Shown piece by piece: positions 34,212 to 45,000 of a stretch of 64,000 bases of DNA. The stretch comes from Antennarius striatus. Taxonomy: Eukaryota > Chordata > Actinopteri > Lophiiformes > Antennariidae. The notes under the pieces are model-generated. The model ran no database searches, had not been told where the DNA came from, and was given only the letters and a program-made list of their open reading frames with translations. A program made the position numbers and the translations under genes. The stretch lies in assembly GCF_040054535.1 (NCBI RefSeq), contig NC_090779.1:26623501-26687500 (forward strand), read 5' to 3'. How positions within the stretch are numbered: the first letter of the stretch is position 1; each line of letters begins with the position of its first letter.

Positions 34212-34337
34212 GAGCTCCAGAAAAAGAAGTCAAAGAAGACGAAGAGGAAGAAGCGCTTCTGGGCTCGCCTGTTGTCACGTTTCCAGAGAGAAGACCTTCT
34301 TCCCCCCGGCCCCCCGCCCCCAGCCAAACTACTTTGA
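34212..34337 (+). CDS. Orphan 3'-terminal coding exon
   Basis: A strong acceptor (TCTCTTTCTTCTCAG) opens an exon whose phase-0 frame reads ELQKKKSKKTKRKKRFWARL and ends PPAKLL before TGA at 34335-34337. An AATAAA at 34388-34393 follows at a typical distance. The Lys/Arg-rich start could be a nuclear or membrane-proximal basic segment; a Pro-rich tail follows. I do not recognise the gene. Preceding exons would be upstream on the plus strand, hidden among the repeats, unless this is a retained fragment. Phase 0 is assumed. Confidence 0.5.
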   Translation, partial: ELQKKKSKKTKRKKRFWARLLSRFQREDLLPPGPPPPAKLL

Positions 34338-34387
34338 ACTACTTTTATCTGTCTAGATGTGTGATATATACTGTACTTCTTTTGTGA

Positions 34388-34393
34388 AATAAA
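34388..34393 (+). terminator. Poly(A) signal AATAAA
   Basis: It lies 50 bp after the stop of the terminal exon at 34212-34337. Confidence 0.6.
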
Positions 34394-34447
34394 TTACGTA
34401 AGTAAAAAATGAATGGACTTGTAACATCTTGTTTGACACCTGTAATT

Positions 34448-34722
34448 TTTCTCCTCCTTTGGGCTTTTCCCTTCAGGGGTCTCCACAGCCAATGAGTGTC
34501 CTCCATCTAACCCTGTCTTCTGCATCCTCTTCTCTCACACCAACTACCTTCATGTCCTCTTTCACTACATCCATGAACCTCCTCTTTGGTCTTCCTCTAG
34601 GCCTCCTGCCTGGCAGTTCAAAACTCAGCATCCTTCTACCAATATATTCACTATCTCTCCTCTGGACATGTCCAAACCATCTCAGTCTGGCCTCTCTGAC
34701 TTTATCTCCAGAACCTCTAACA
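34448..34722 (-). mobile_element. Antisense 5'-truncated RTE insertion
   Basis: The segment is the reverse complement of the RTE 3' end. An 18-bp target duplication with one mismatch flanks it: TGTTTGACACCTGTAATT at 34430-34447 and TGTTTGACACCTTTAATT at 34723-34740. It landed just after the orphan exon's poly(A) signal. Confidence 0.9.
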
Positions 34723-34769
34723 TGTTTGACACCTTTAATTAGCTAGGATATAAGCTCTTGTTTCCAAAG

Positions 34770-34960
34770 CATCAGAGGTTAGGGTTAGGGCTTGGGGTTA
34801 CAGGTTGGGGCTAGGGTGAGCTGATCTTTTTACTGTTTGGGTTAGGGTTAACTGATATTGTTTGGGTGAGGTTAAGGTCAGCTGATAGGGTTGGGATTGG
34901 CTGATGGGGCTTGGGTTAACTGATAGGGGTGGGTTTGAGTTGGTCACCCGATTCGGCAGG
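34770..34960. repeat. GGGTTAG-type degenerate repeat
   Basis: Irregular GGGTTAGGG, GCTGATAGGG and GGTTAACTGAT units form a loose tandem array. Confidence 0.6.
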
Positions 34961-35271
34961 AAAGGCAGAGTGGTCAACACAACAGTGCTGGTGCTCTTCT
35001 CACCTCACGGGCGGTCACTTCCTGTTGCGGTAAGCGTTTTTCGTCATTACCTGTTGTGTTTGTTTGACTGCGGCGTCTTGGTTCGCTTTCGTCACACAAT
35101 CACTGTTAATATCTTGTCATTTTAGAACTGTAGAGTAAGCTAGTTGTTTCTCTCCATCTCAAAACTTGATAGCGAAAGCTCTCACATATTTCAGCTAACC
35201 TTTTACAAACTGTTTTATTAAAGTAATCTTCCGTACTTCAGAGCTAGCTTAGCTTATCTTTGTTGCTAACT

Positions 35272-35824
35272 ATGGTTACGCTTTCCTCTGTCCACTCTCC
35301 TCCCTCTCCTTCTCTCTGCTGCTCAGTCTGTCAGATGTATAGTTTTTCCCCCGCTTCCTTCAGCAAAAGGGGCATCTGCACTAAGTGTAGTGCCTTTTCT
35401 CGGATGGAAGCAAGACTTAGTCAGTTGGAGGCACTGGTTCGCTCCTTAACTGAAAACATAGCTGTGCCACCTAGTCAGGTAGCTTCAGCCGGAGCGGACC
35501 CACCAGCTCACGCTAGCCACTCCCCAGCTCAGGTTAGCCGTCCTCCAGCAGCCCCCGAGCAGGAGCAGTGGGTGACTGTTCGTAGGAAACATAGTGGCAG
35601 GCGAAAGCCTCGGGTTCACCACCAATCCCCGCAACCACTCGATATCTCAAACAGCTTTTCCCCGCTCAGTGACACACCCGCTGAGGAACCTACTCTGGTG
35701 ATTGGCAGCTCTGTGGTGCGGCACGTTAAACTAGAGACACCAGCGACCATAGTCAAGTGTATCCCGGGTGCCAGAGCGGGCGACATCGAGTCCTTTTTGA
35801 AACTGCTGGCTAAAGATAAGTGTA
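35272..35824 (+). pseudogene. L2-like ORF1, N-terminal part
   Basis: The frame begins [13 protein letters not shown], has a Cys pair region (CSVCQMY and GICTKC) that may be a zinc-binding motif, then a Pro-rich linker. It ends with [10 protein letters not shown] and GARAGDIE, the first blocks of the SGNH-type esterase seen in CR1/L2 ORF1 proteins. It runs into the insertion and stops within it. Confidence 0.8.
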
Positions 35825-37162
35825 TGTAACCCAGGTTTATAGTAATTAATCGAAATTACAGACACTCCCTTAATGCGTGCATTTTGTAGACACTCCCTGA
35901 GTGGAGGGGGGGATGTTCCCTAGAATCAGGAAGTAAACAATAAAAACCAGGACGGCTTGTGTGGACAGATGAAGCTGGAGGGATGCATGGAACGGCACGC
36001 AGAAAGAGAGTTCAGTGATATATATATATATTTTTCATCAGACACAGGGGAAGTGAATAACTTCGGAATATGTTGTAGCTTCCCATAACGTGGAAGTTGG
36101 TAACGTGGTGTTCCCGCTGTTACAGGAGAGAGACACAGCAGAGCCAATTAGCGTTTTTTTCTTTCAAGTGGTTTCCATTAATTATCCTGGTGAGTTGGCT
36201 GTTCAATATTGACATTCGTTACATTTGTTTAATGCTACCATAAAATATTGTATGAAGTAAAAAACCAGTCAGGATAAATCTGTTGCGTACTGTTCAGTGT
36301 TTTATTTTGTGATTATTATGCCGGTTGTAAAGGCAAATTAAGTAAGCACATGTGTTGTGTATTTGGATAAGCTAATGTTCTGGAAATGAGTAAAACGCTA
36401 ATATGATTGATTGAGAGGTGAATGAAGAGACAATGGACTATTAGTATAACAACAACAACAAAAAACATCTCTATTGTGATGATTCTGCTGGTGTTAAGTC
36501 CATATATAATTTTCTGCACACTCTGGCTGTGCAGGCTGGTTTTTTTTTGAGGGAAACTCTCCCAGATGACCAAGTGGATGATCCTTAATACCAACCTTGG
36601 GAAGACTTCACCCCCATCCAATAGTTGAGCCGAAGAGGAGGACGGTAGGAATAAACTGATAAGAGACTTCAAGGAGAAGCACTTCTTTCCCCTCTTCCAT
36701 GGTGGATTTGGAACTTCTTTTTTGTTGTTGTTGTTTTTCCTCCACTGAGATCGCAGGATATATATATGTATTTTTTTTGTTGGGCCCAACGACGGATAAT
36801 TGGAAGGGTTAAACCATATTAAGGTTGACAGTTGATTGGATAATTTTTTTGCATTTTTCCTATGTACACTCACTAATTTTATTTTTTTTGCAGCATTTTT
36901 GGGTATTATTTATATATTTGAATTGCCTAGTCGAGGTATAAGAAAGGAGGGACATACATTCATAAAACCTGATCAATTTAAATATATTTTTTTGTTATTA
37001 TACTTCCACGGTGTCTGTGTGTGTGTTTTTTTGTGTGCTGGAGGTCTTACTGCTCTATATAGAGTTGCTACTACCAATCTCCTTATTGAACCTAAAAGAT
37101 CTTAATTCACAGAGTTCCAATTATTGATGATAATGATAACCTACAGGTAAGCCAGGGTTACA
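35825..37162. mobile_element. 1.34-kb insertion with short terminal inverted repeats
   Basis: TGTAACCCAGGTTTA at the left and TAAGCCAGGGTTACA at the right match in inverse at 13 of 15 positions. The interior is AT-rich with TATATATATATA at about 36018 and no family motif in its frames. The target duplication is not clear (GTGTA left, CGTAC right). It may be a non-autonomous DNA transposon. Confidence 0.6.
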
Positions 37163-37522
37163 CGTACATATGGTAAGATAGTAATTCATGTCGGCGGTAA
37201 TGACACCCGGTTACGCCAATCGGAGGTCACAAAAATTAATATTCAGTTGGTGTGCAGCTACGCAAAAACAATGTCGGACTCCGTAGTGTTCTCTGGCCCC
37301 CTTCCCAATCTGACCAGTGATGACATGTTTAGCCGCATGTCTTCACTCAGCCGCTGGCTGTCTAGGTGGTGTCCTGCTAATGACATTCAGTTTGTTGATA
37401 ATTGGCGGACTTTTTGGGGAAAACCCGGTCTCATTAGGAGAGACGGCATACATCCCACTTGGGATGGCGCTGCTCTCCTGTCAAAAAATCTGACCACTTT
37501 TATTTCTGCCCCAAAACCATGA
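37163..37522 (+). pseudogene. L2-like ORF1, C-terminal esterase part
   Basis: It resumes [15 protein letters not shown] and continues [10 protein letters not shown] to [19 protein letters not shown], including the DxxH pair of the SGNH esterase fold, and ends at TGA 37520-37522. It is the second half of the frame at 35272-35824. Confidence 0.82.
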
Positions 37523-37540
37523 CCCAGAGTTGAGACCGGG

Positions 37541-40500
37541 ATGCAGAGTCGCAGTCTTAAACAAGTCTCTGCACTCCTAGAACGGTCACCCACTGTACCT
37601 TCACCCACTGTACCTTCACCCACTGTAATGTTACCCACTACACTTTCACCTACTGTATTGTCATCCACCGTACACACCATTGAGACTGTGTCTGTCCCTC
37701 GACCATTTAAAGTTGATTCATGCAAATTCAAGTCATTTCAAGTCCAGAGGAAAGCAACTGGACACCCAAATTTAATAAAAATCAAAACCGGGACTTCAAT
37801 AGCTCCGGAGTACAAAACAATAAAATGTGGTCTCCTAAATATTAGATCTCTGTCTTCAAAAGCTGTTTTAATCAATGACATTATATCAGATTATCCATTA
37901 GATTTATTCTGTTTAACGGAAACCTGGCTAAGTGAGGATGAGTATTTTTCCCTAAATGAAGCTACTCCTACTAGTCACCTAAATTATCAGATCCCTCGAG
38001 TCTCAGGCAGAGGTGGTGGAGTTGCATCAATTTTTAATTCCTTGCTAGAATTGAGCCCTAAACCAAAAATTATCTTCAATTCATTTGAAAGTCTTAGTCT
38101 GAGCCTATCAAACCCAATCCAGAAACTACTTCAGCCCCTATTATTTGTCATCATCTATCGTCCTCCTGGTCCATACAGTGACTTTCTTTCCGAATTTGCC
38201 GATTTCTTAACTAGTTTAATTCTTAAAACTGATAAGGTCATAATTGTTGGTGATTTCAATATTCACGTGGACGACAGTAATGATAGCCTCAGTAGGGCAT
38301 TTATGTCATTACTAGACTCCATAGGCTTTAGTCAGTGTGTACAGGAACCTACCCACCAGTTCGAGCATACTCTGGACTTAGTCTTGATTTATGGGATTGA
38401 AATTGAGGAGTTGGTCATCTTTCCTCGTAATCCTATCCTTTCTGACCACTGCCTGATAACTTTTGACATTCGGCTATTGTGTAATTGTCTTCCTGCAAAA
38501 AACGTTTGTACTAGAAACTTATCAGATCATACTATTTCTAAATTCAGGGAAGAAATCCCAAGTATGCTTAATCTAATCCCACTACTGAACTACACAGCGG
38601 GTCATTTTCTGAACTCAGTTAATGCTAGCCCATCTCAAATTGATGAGTTTGTTGATGTTACTTCAGACTCTCTGCGAAAAACCTTAGATTTAATTGCTCC
38701 ACTAAAAAATAAGACTATAAAACAGGGGATGCGAGCTCACTGGTTTAATTCTCATACCCACCAATTAAAGCAAGAATCCCGACAATTTGAGAGGAAATGG
38801 CGTTCTACTAAATTAGGAGAATACCGCACTGCGTGGCATGATGGTTTACATAAATACAGGAAGGCACTTCGTTCCGCTAGAGCAGCCTATTATTCATCAT
38901 TAATCGAGGACAATAGAAACAATCACAGATTCTTGTTCAGTACTGTATCCAGACTGACAAAGAACCACAGTGCATTTGTGCCTAGTATTCCATCAAGTCT
39001 CCACAGCAATGATTTTATGAATTTCTTCAATAATAAGATCCTGCTCATCAGAGACAAAATTAATGGCGTCCTATCCTCAAACTCTGGTCCTTCTTTAGGT
39101 CCCTTAGATCCGGAAAACACACAGCTGACTCCTGAACCCTTTGGTTCTATGGATGTCTTTTCTCCAATACAGATCAGTCAGCTGATTAAAATAATCTCCT
39201 CAGCTAAACCATCCTCCTGTCTGTTAGATCCAATTCCAACTAAACTCATCAAAGAAGCCCTACCTTTACTTGGCAACCACTTCCTTAATATAATTAACAT
39301 GTCTTTATCTACTGGATATGTACCACGGTCCTTTAAAGTAGCTGTAATTAAGCCACTTCTCAAAAAACCTAACCTGGACCCTACTGTTCTAAATAATTAT
39401 CGACCCATCTCAAATCTCCCATTTTTATCTAAGATCTTGGAGAAAATAGTCGCTAATCAGTTTTGTGATTTCCTTAAATCCAACAGTTTATTCGAGAATT
39501 TCCAGTCAGGTTTCAGGGAACATCATAGTACGGAAACAGCACTTGTCAAGGTTAGCAACAACCTTCTAACCGCTTCAGACAGAGGACTTGTTTCTATACT
39601 GGTTCTCTTGGACCTTAGTGCGGCGTTTGACACAATTGACCACAATATTCTTCTGGCACGTCTGGACCAAACAATTGGTATTAAGGGATCAGCACTGATG
39701 TGGTTTAAGTCCTATTTAACTGACCGTTCCCAGTTTGTTCACGTTAATAACAACTCCTCTCAGTCAACTATAGTTAGTTATGGAGTTCCTCAAGGCTCGG
39801 TTCTTGGTCCAATACTGTTTATCTTGTACCTGCTTCCTCTGGGTAATTTGATAAGGAAACACTCCATCAACTTCCATTGTTATGCCGATGATACGCAATT
39901 ATATCTCTCGATTAAACCTGACGAAGTCAGCCAGTTATGCAAATTACAGGCGTGTATCAAAGGGATTAAAGATTGGATGACGAATAACTTTTTGCATCTC
40001 AATTCTGATAAAACTGAGGTTGTTGTGCTCGGCCCAAAAACTGTTGGGGATGTAGTGCCCAGTGATGTAATTACCTTGGATGGCATCACGTTTGAGGCCA
40101 AAACCACTGCGAGGAACCTAGGTGTCATCTTTGATCAGGATCTCTGGTTTAACACACACATTAAACAGGTTTCTAGAACGGCCTTTTTCCATCTCCGAAA
40201 CATTGCTAAAATCAGGCATATTTTAAAACGGAGTGATGCAGAGAAATTAATCCACGCTTTCATCACTTCCAGACTAGATTACTGTAACGCACTTTTCTCA
40301 GGCTGCCCCAAAAAGTCGCTGAAGAGTCTTCAACTAATTCAGAATGCTGCCGCCCATGTTCTGACCAGGACCAGTACCAGGGACCAGGTTCTGACCAGGA
40401 CCAGTGCCAGGGACCATATTTCTCCTGTGCTGGCTTCTCTGCACTGGCTTCCTGTGAAAGCTAGGATAGATGTTAAAATACTCCTCCTCACTTACAAAGC

Positions 40501-40753
40501 CCTACGTGGCCAGGCACCGACCTACCTGAAGGAACTTTTAGTTCCTTATAATCCATCTAGAGCATTACGCTCTCAACATACTGGCCTACTGGTGGTTCCT
40601 AGAATTTATAAAAGTGGGACGGGGGCTAGAGCCTTCTGCTATCAAGCCCCTCTATTGTGGAACCACCTCCCTCCCTCAGTTCGGGGGGCAGACACCCTCT
40701 CACTATTTAAGACTAGACTTAAAACTTTTCTTTTTCATAAATGTTACAATTAA
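37541..40753 (+). CDS. L2-like LINE ORF2 (endonuclease and reverse transcriptase)
   Basis: An unbroken frame of 1070 codons starts 18 bp after ORF1 ends. The endonuclease has LLN (N100), TET with E127, GDFN at 237-240 and SDH at 301-303. The RT includes [17 protein letters not shown], the [12 protein letters not shown] block and the YADD box at 781-784. The C-terminal region includes [10 protein letters not shown] and ends HKCYN. A short in-frame repeat (SPTVPSPTV) lies at residues 16-45. All catalytic residues I can check are present. Expression would depend on the LINE 5' region. Confidence 0.93.
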   Translation: MQSRSLKQVSALLERSPTVPSPTVPSPTVMLPTTLSPTVLSSTVHTIETVSVPRPFKVDSCKFKSFQVQRKATGHPNLIKIKTGTSIAPEYKTIKCGLLNIRSLSSKAVLINDIISDYPLDLFCLTETWLSEDEYFSLNEATPTSHLNYQIPRVSGRGGGVASIFNSLLELSPKPKIIFNSFESLSLSLSNPIQKLLQPLLFVIIYRPPGPYSDFLSEFADFLTSLILKTDKVIIVGDFNIHVDDSNDSLSRAFMSLLDSIGFSQCVQEPTHQFEHTLDLVLIYGIEIEELVIFPRNPILSDHCLITFDIRLLCNCLPAKNVCTRNLSDHTISKFREEIPSMLNLIPLLNYTAGHFLNSVNASPSQIDEFVDVTSDSLRKTLDLIAPLKNKTIKQGMRAHWFNSHTHQLKQESRQFERKWRSTKLGEYRTAWHDGLHKYRKALRSARAAYYSSLIEDNRNNHRFLFSTVSRLTKNHSAFVPSIPSSLHSNDFMNFFNNKILLIRDKINGVLSSNSGPSLGPLDPENTQLTPEPFGSMDVFSPIQISQLIKIISSAKPSSCLLDPIPTKLIKEALPLLGNHFLNIINMSLSTGYVPRSFKVAVIKPLLKKPNLDPTVLNNYRPISNLPFLSKILEKIVANQFCDFLKSNSLFENFQSGFREHHSTETALVKVSNNLLTASDRGLVSILVLLDLSAAFDTIDHNILLARLDQTIGIKGSALMWFKSYLTDRSQFVHVNNNSSQSTIVSYGVPQGSVLGPILFILYLLPLGNLIRKHSINFHCYADDTQLYLSIKPDEVSQLCKLQACIKGIKDWMTNNFLHLNSDKTEVVVLGPKTVGDVVPSDVITLDGITFEAKTTARNLGVIFDQDLWFNTHIKQVSRTAFFHLRNIAKIRHILKRSDAEKLIHAFITSRLDYCNALFSGCPKKSLKSLQLIQNAAAHVLTRTSTRDQVLTRTSARDHISPVLASLHWLPVKARIDVKILLLTYKALRGQAPTYLKELLVPYNPSRALRSQHTGLLVVPRIYKSGTGARAFCYQAPLLWNHLPPSVRGADTLSLFKTRLKTFLFHKCYN

Positions 40754-40969
40754 TGGTAACTCAGGTTACTACGTTTATTTTCATATAGACCTACACTGGT
40801 GGAGACTCAACATCCAGACTCACTGAGTTCCACTCTCCTCCCCCTTCTCTCCAACCATCTCTGTTACTCCTCCTCCTCTCTGATCTCACTCTTCAAGTCT
40901 CCAATCACACCGTACTAACTAAACTTCTTCCCTGGAGTCTCTGTGCTCTATGTCCTCACAGGTTTTTCT

Positions 40970-41400
40970 CAGGTTCACCCCTCATCCGCCCATCTGCTAT
41001 GGACCTGCTCTTCCCATCCCACCAGTACCACCCCTAACCTAATTATCGGCTGGGGTCCGGCTTCCTTTTTCCTCCGCGCCACCATACTGTTCCACCCCTC
41101 ATCCACCCATCCGCTGTGGACCATCTGCTGTGGACCTACACCTCCAAAACAACAGTATCATCCCTCACCTAACCATCGACTGGGGTCCTGCTGCCTCTCT
41201 TCCTTGGTGTCATCTTACTTTTCCACCCCTCATCCGCCCAGCCGCCGTGGACCTTCCTCTGTGGACCTGCACCTCCGAGCCCACCAGTATCACCCCCATC
41301 TCTCCATGTGTTGTGCACCTTATCCTCCAAGCCCACCAGTACCACCCCTCAACTATCCATCGGCTGGGGTCCTGCTTCCTTTCTTCCTCCTTCCTCCATA
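40970..41400 (+). repeat. Imperfect tandem repeats in the LINE 3' UTR
   Basis: Diverged units of roughly 100-130 bp share CCACCCCTCATCCRCCCA, CACCAGTAYCACCCC and ATCGGCTGGGGTCC. A (CT)n tract follows at 41460-41522. Confidence 0.75.
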
Positions 41401-41569
41401 CAGTCATCCACACAGCTGTAATTGTGCCTTGACTTTAGCAACCTTAACCATATTGATACTGTCTCTCTCTGGCCTGTCTCACTCTCTCTCTGTCTCTCTC
41501 TCTCTCTGTCTCTCTCTCTCTGACCCTGTTCTTATCTTCCTTTGATTTCTTTTCCACCCAACCGGTCGA

Positions 41570-41757
41570 GGCGGATGGCTGCCCAAAAGAGTCTGGGTCC
41601 TGCCCGGAGTTTCTTCCTCATGGAGGGAGTTTTTCCCCGCCACTGTCGCTTATGCTTGCTCTGGAGGGTTCAGTTGGGTTTCTCTGTCTGTTAAAGCGCT
41701 TTGAAATGTCTGCCGTCATGATTAAGCGCTATATAAATAAAACTTGATTGATTGAGA
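41570..41757 (+). mobile_element. 3' end of the L2-like LINE
   Basis: GGAGTTTCTTCCTCATGGAG to AAAGCGCTTTGAAATGTC and then the TTGATTGATTGA tail. It is shared with 20225-20500 and 63810-64000, which are separate short copies. Confidence 0.88.
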
Positions 41758-42023
41758 GTTCCCATAACAGGACATTGCATGATTTAAGGGAGGGGGTCAC
41801 TGTGCCCCTTACAACATTTAGTTTTGGTGTGACAGTTAACAGATAGCAGAAGAGAAACTGGACATGAATCAGTCAGGATGTCTTCATCTGTATCAGTTAG
41901 AAAAACTTTCCACTGACAACTTGTGACCTGTCCATTCCCTCGCAGCTCCTACTGTCCTGAGAATACACTGAAAAAGTTGTTAGAATGTGATTAAAGGCAT
42001 AACATATATTTAAATATCAAGAA
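41758..42023. other. Unassigned flank of the satellite array
   Basis: I see no gene or repeat in this stretch. Confidence 0.5.
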
Positions 42024-45000
42024 AGAGGAAATGTATTTGCTTCAATTTCAGGAGAAAAGTACAACCAAAAACTGGTGAAAAGTTTTCAATGTTTTGACAT
42101 CATTTTTGAACAATTATTACCGTGCAAATTAAGACTTGTAGGCAGTTTGAAGTGAAGAAATTCTTTAAATGTCAAAATCTAATAGGTTCTTGTGTAAAAG
42201 TGTTAAATTTGTGGGTTAAATTTCCTGGTCAAAACCAAAGAGAAGGTTGCATTGTTTGTAATATTTGAAAAAAATGGGGACAAACACGTAATATTTCGGC
42301 AAATTTAAAGTATTTTGGTAGTCCCAACCGGAAGCTATTGACGATCTAGCAACGTGTAACTTTAATTGAATGTTTTTGTAGTAACCCATTACGTCCAGAG
42401 GAGGGCTTCACAACTACAGATCCTTCAAGACGATTTGACAGTTTAGGAGAAGAAGAAGACGTGTCTTTCGAAATAAGTTTGTTGTGTAGTTTTCCACGGA
42501 ATAGTTTGTCAAATACGAAGCACGAATGTGTTATTTTGTTTGCATTTTCTCTCTTTTAAAGGTTTCATGTGTGTTTTTTGTGTGTTTATGTCTTTGTCTT
42601 TGTGTTCGTTTTGGTTTAAAGCTAATGCGGCTACTGACAAGAGAACGGCAGTGTCGCGGATATGCATTCATTTCCGGTGGAAGCTCAAAATAAAAGCATC
42701 AATCTAAGAGGAAATGTATTTGATTAAATTTCAGGAGAAAAGTACGACCAAAAACCTGTGAAAACTTTTTAATGTTTTGACATCGTCTTTGAAAGATTAT
42801 TACCGTGCAAATTAAGACTTGTAGGCAGTTTGAAGTGAATAAATTCTTTAATTGTCAAAATCTAATAGGTTCTTGTGTAAAAGTGTTAAAGTTGTGGGTT
42901 AAATTTCCTGGTCAAAACCAAAGAGAAGGTTGCATTGTTTGTAATATTTGAAAAACAATGGGGACAAACACGTAATATTTCGGCAAATTTAAAGTATTTT
43001 GGTAGTCCCAACCGGAAGCTATTGACGATCTAGCAACGTGTAACTTTATTTGAATGTTTTTGTAGTAACCCGCTACGTCCAGAGGAGGGCATCGCAACTA
43101 CAGATCCTTCAAGACGATTTGACAGTTTAGGAGAAGAAGAAGACGTGTCTTTGGAAATAAGTTTGTTGTGTAGTTTTCCACGGAATAGTTTGTCAAATAC
43201 GAAGCACGAATGTGTTATTTTGTTTGCATTTTCTCTCTTTTAAAGGTTTTATGTGTGTTTTTTGTGTGTTTATGTCTTTGTCTTTGTGTTCGTTTTGGTG
43301 TAAAGCTAATACGGCTACTCACACAGGAAGGCAGTGTGACGGATATGCATTCATTTCCGGTGGAAGCTCAAAATAAAAGCATCAATCTAAGAGGAAATGT
43401 ATTTGATTAAATTTCAGGAGAAAAGTATGACCAAAAACTGGTGAAAAGTTTTTAATGTTTTGACATCATTTTTGAACGATTGTTACCGTGCAAATTAAGA
43501 CTTGTAGGCAGTTTGAAGTGAATAAATTCTTTAATTGTCAAAATCTATTAGGTTCTTGTGTAAAAGTGTTAAAGTTGTGGTTCAAATTTCTGGGTCAAAA
43601 CCAAAGAGAAGGTTGCATTGTGTGTCATATTTGAAAAAAAAGGGGAAAAACACGTTATTTCCGCAAATTTAAAGTATTTTGGTAGTCCCAACCGGAAGCT
43701 ATTGACGATCTAGCAACGTGTAACTTTATTTTAATGTTGTAGTAACCCATTACGTCCAGAGGAGGGCTTCACAACTACAGATCCTTCAAGACGAATTGAC
43801 AGTATTGACTTGTCTTTCGAAATAAGTTTGTTGTGTAGTTTTCCACGGAATAGTTTGTCAAATACGAAGCACGAATGTGTTATTTTGTTTGCATTTTCTC
43901 TCTTTTAAAGGTTTTATGTGTGTTTTTTGTGTGTTTATGTCTTTGTCTTTGTGTTCGTTTTGGTGTAAAGCTAATACGGCTACTCACACAGGAAGGCAGT
44001 GTGACGGATATGCATTCATTTCCGGTGGTAGCTCAAAATAAAAGCATCAATCTAAGAGGAAATGTATTTGATTCAATTTCAGGAGAAAAGTACGACCAAA
44101 AACTGGTGAAAACCTTTTAATGTTTTGACATCATTTTTGAAAGATTATTACCGTGCAAATTAAGACTTGTAGGCAGTTTGAAGTGAATAAATTCTTTAAT
44201 TGTCAAAATCTAATAGGTTCTTGTGTGAAAGTGTTAAAGTTGTGGGTTAAATTTCCTGGTCAAACCAAAGAGAATGTTGCATTGTTTGTAATATTTGAAA
44301 AACAATGGGGACAAACACGTAATATTTCGGCAAATTTAAAGTATTTTGGTAGTCCCAACCGGAAGCTATTGACGATCTAGCAACGTGTAACTTTATTTGA
44401 ATGTTTTTGTAGTAACCCGCTACGTCCAGAGGAGGGCATCGCAACTACAGATCCTTCAAGACGATTTGACAGTTTAGGAGAAGAAGAAGACGTGTCTTTC
44501 GAAATAAGTTTGTTGTGTAGTTTTCCACGGAATAGTTTGTCAAATACGAAGCACGAATGTGTTATTTTGTTTGCATTTTCTCTCTTTTAAAGGTTTTATG
44601 TGTGTTTTTTGTGTGTTTATGTCTTTGTCTTTGTGTTCGTTTTGGTGTAAAGCTAATACGGCTACTCACACAGGAAGGCATTGTGACGGATATGCATTCA
44701 TTTCCGGTGGAAGCTCAAAATAAAAGCATTAATCTAAGAGGAAATGTATTTGATTAAATTTCAGGAGAAAAGTATGACCAAAAACTGGTGAAAAGTTTTT
44801 AATGTTTTGACATCATTTTTGAACGATTGTTACCGTGCAAATTAAGACTTGTAGGCAGTTTGAAGTGAATAAATTCTTTAATTGTCAAAATCTATTAGGT
44901 TCTTGTGTAAAAGTGTTAAAGTTGTGGTTCAAATTTCTGGGTCAAAACCAAAGAGAAGGTTGCATTGTGTGTCATATTTGAAAAAAAAGGGGAAAAACAC

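Larger units (their letters stand above)
35000..41757 (+). mobile_element. L2-like LINE, near full length
   Basis: From about 35000 there is a GC-richer 5' leader, a two-part ORF1, an intact ORF2 and a 1-kb 3' UTR ending AAGCGCTATATAAATAAAAC and a TTGATTGATTGA tail. The end and domain set (ORF1 with esterase-like domain, ORF2 with endonuclease and RT) fit the L2/CR1 group. ORF1 is split by a 1.34-kb insertion, so this copy probably cannot supply ORF1. The 5' border is approximate. Confidence 0.88.
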
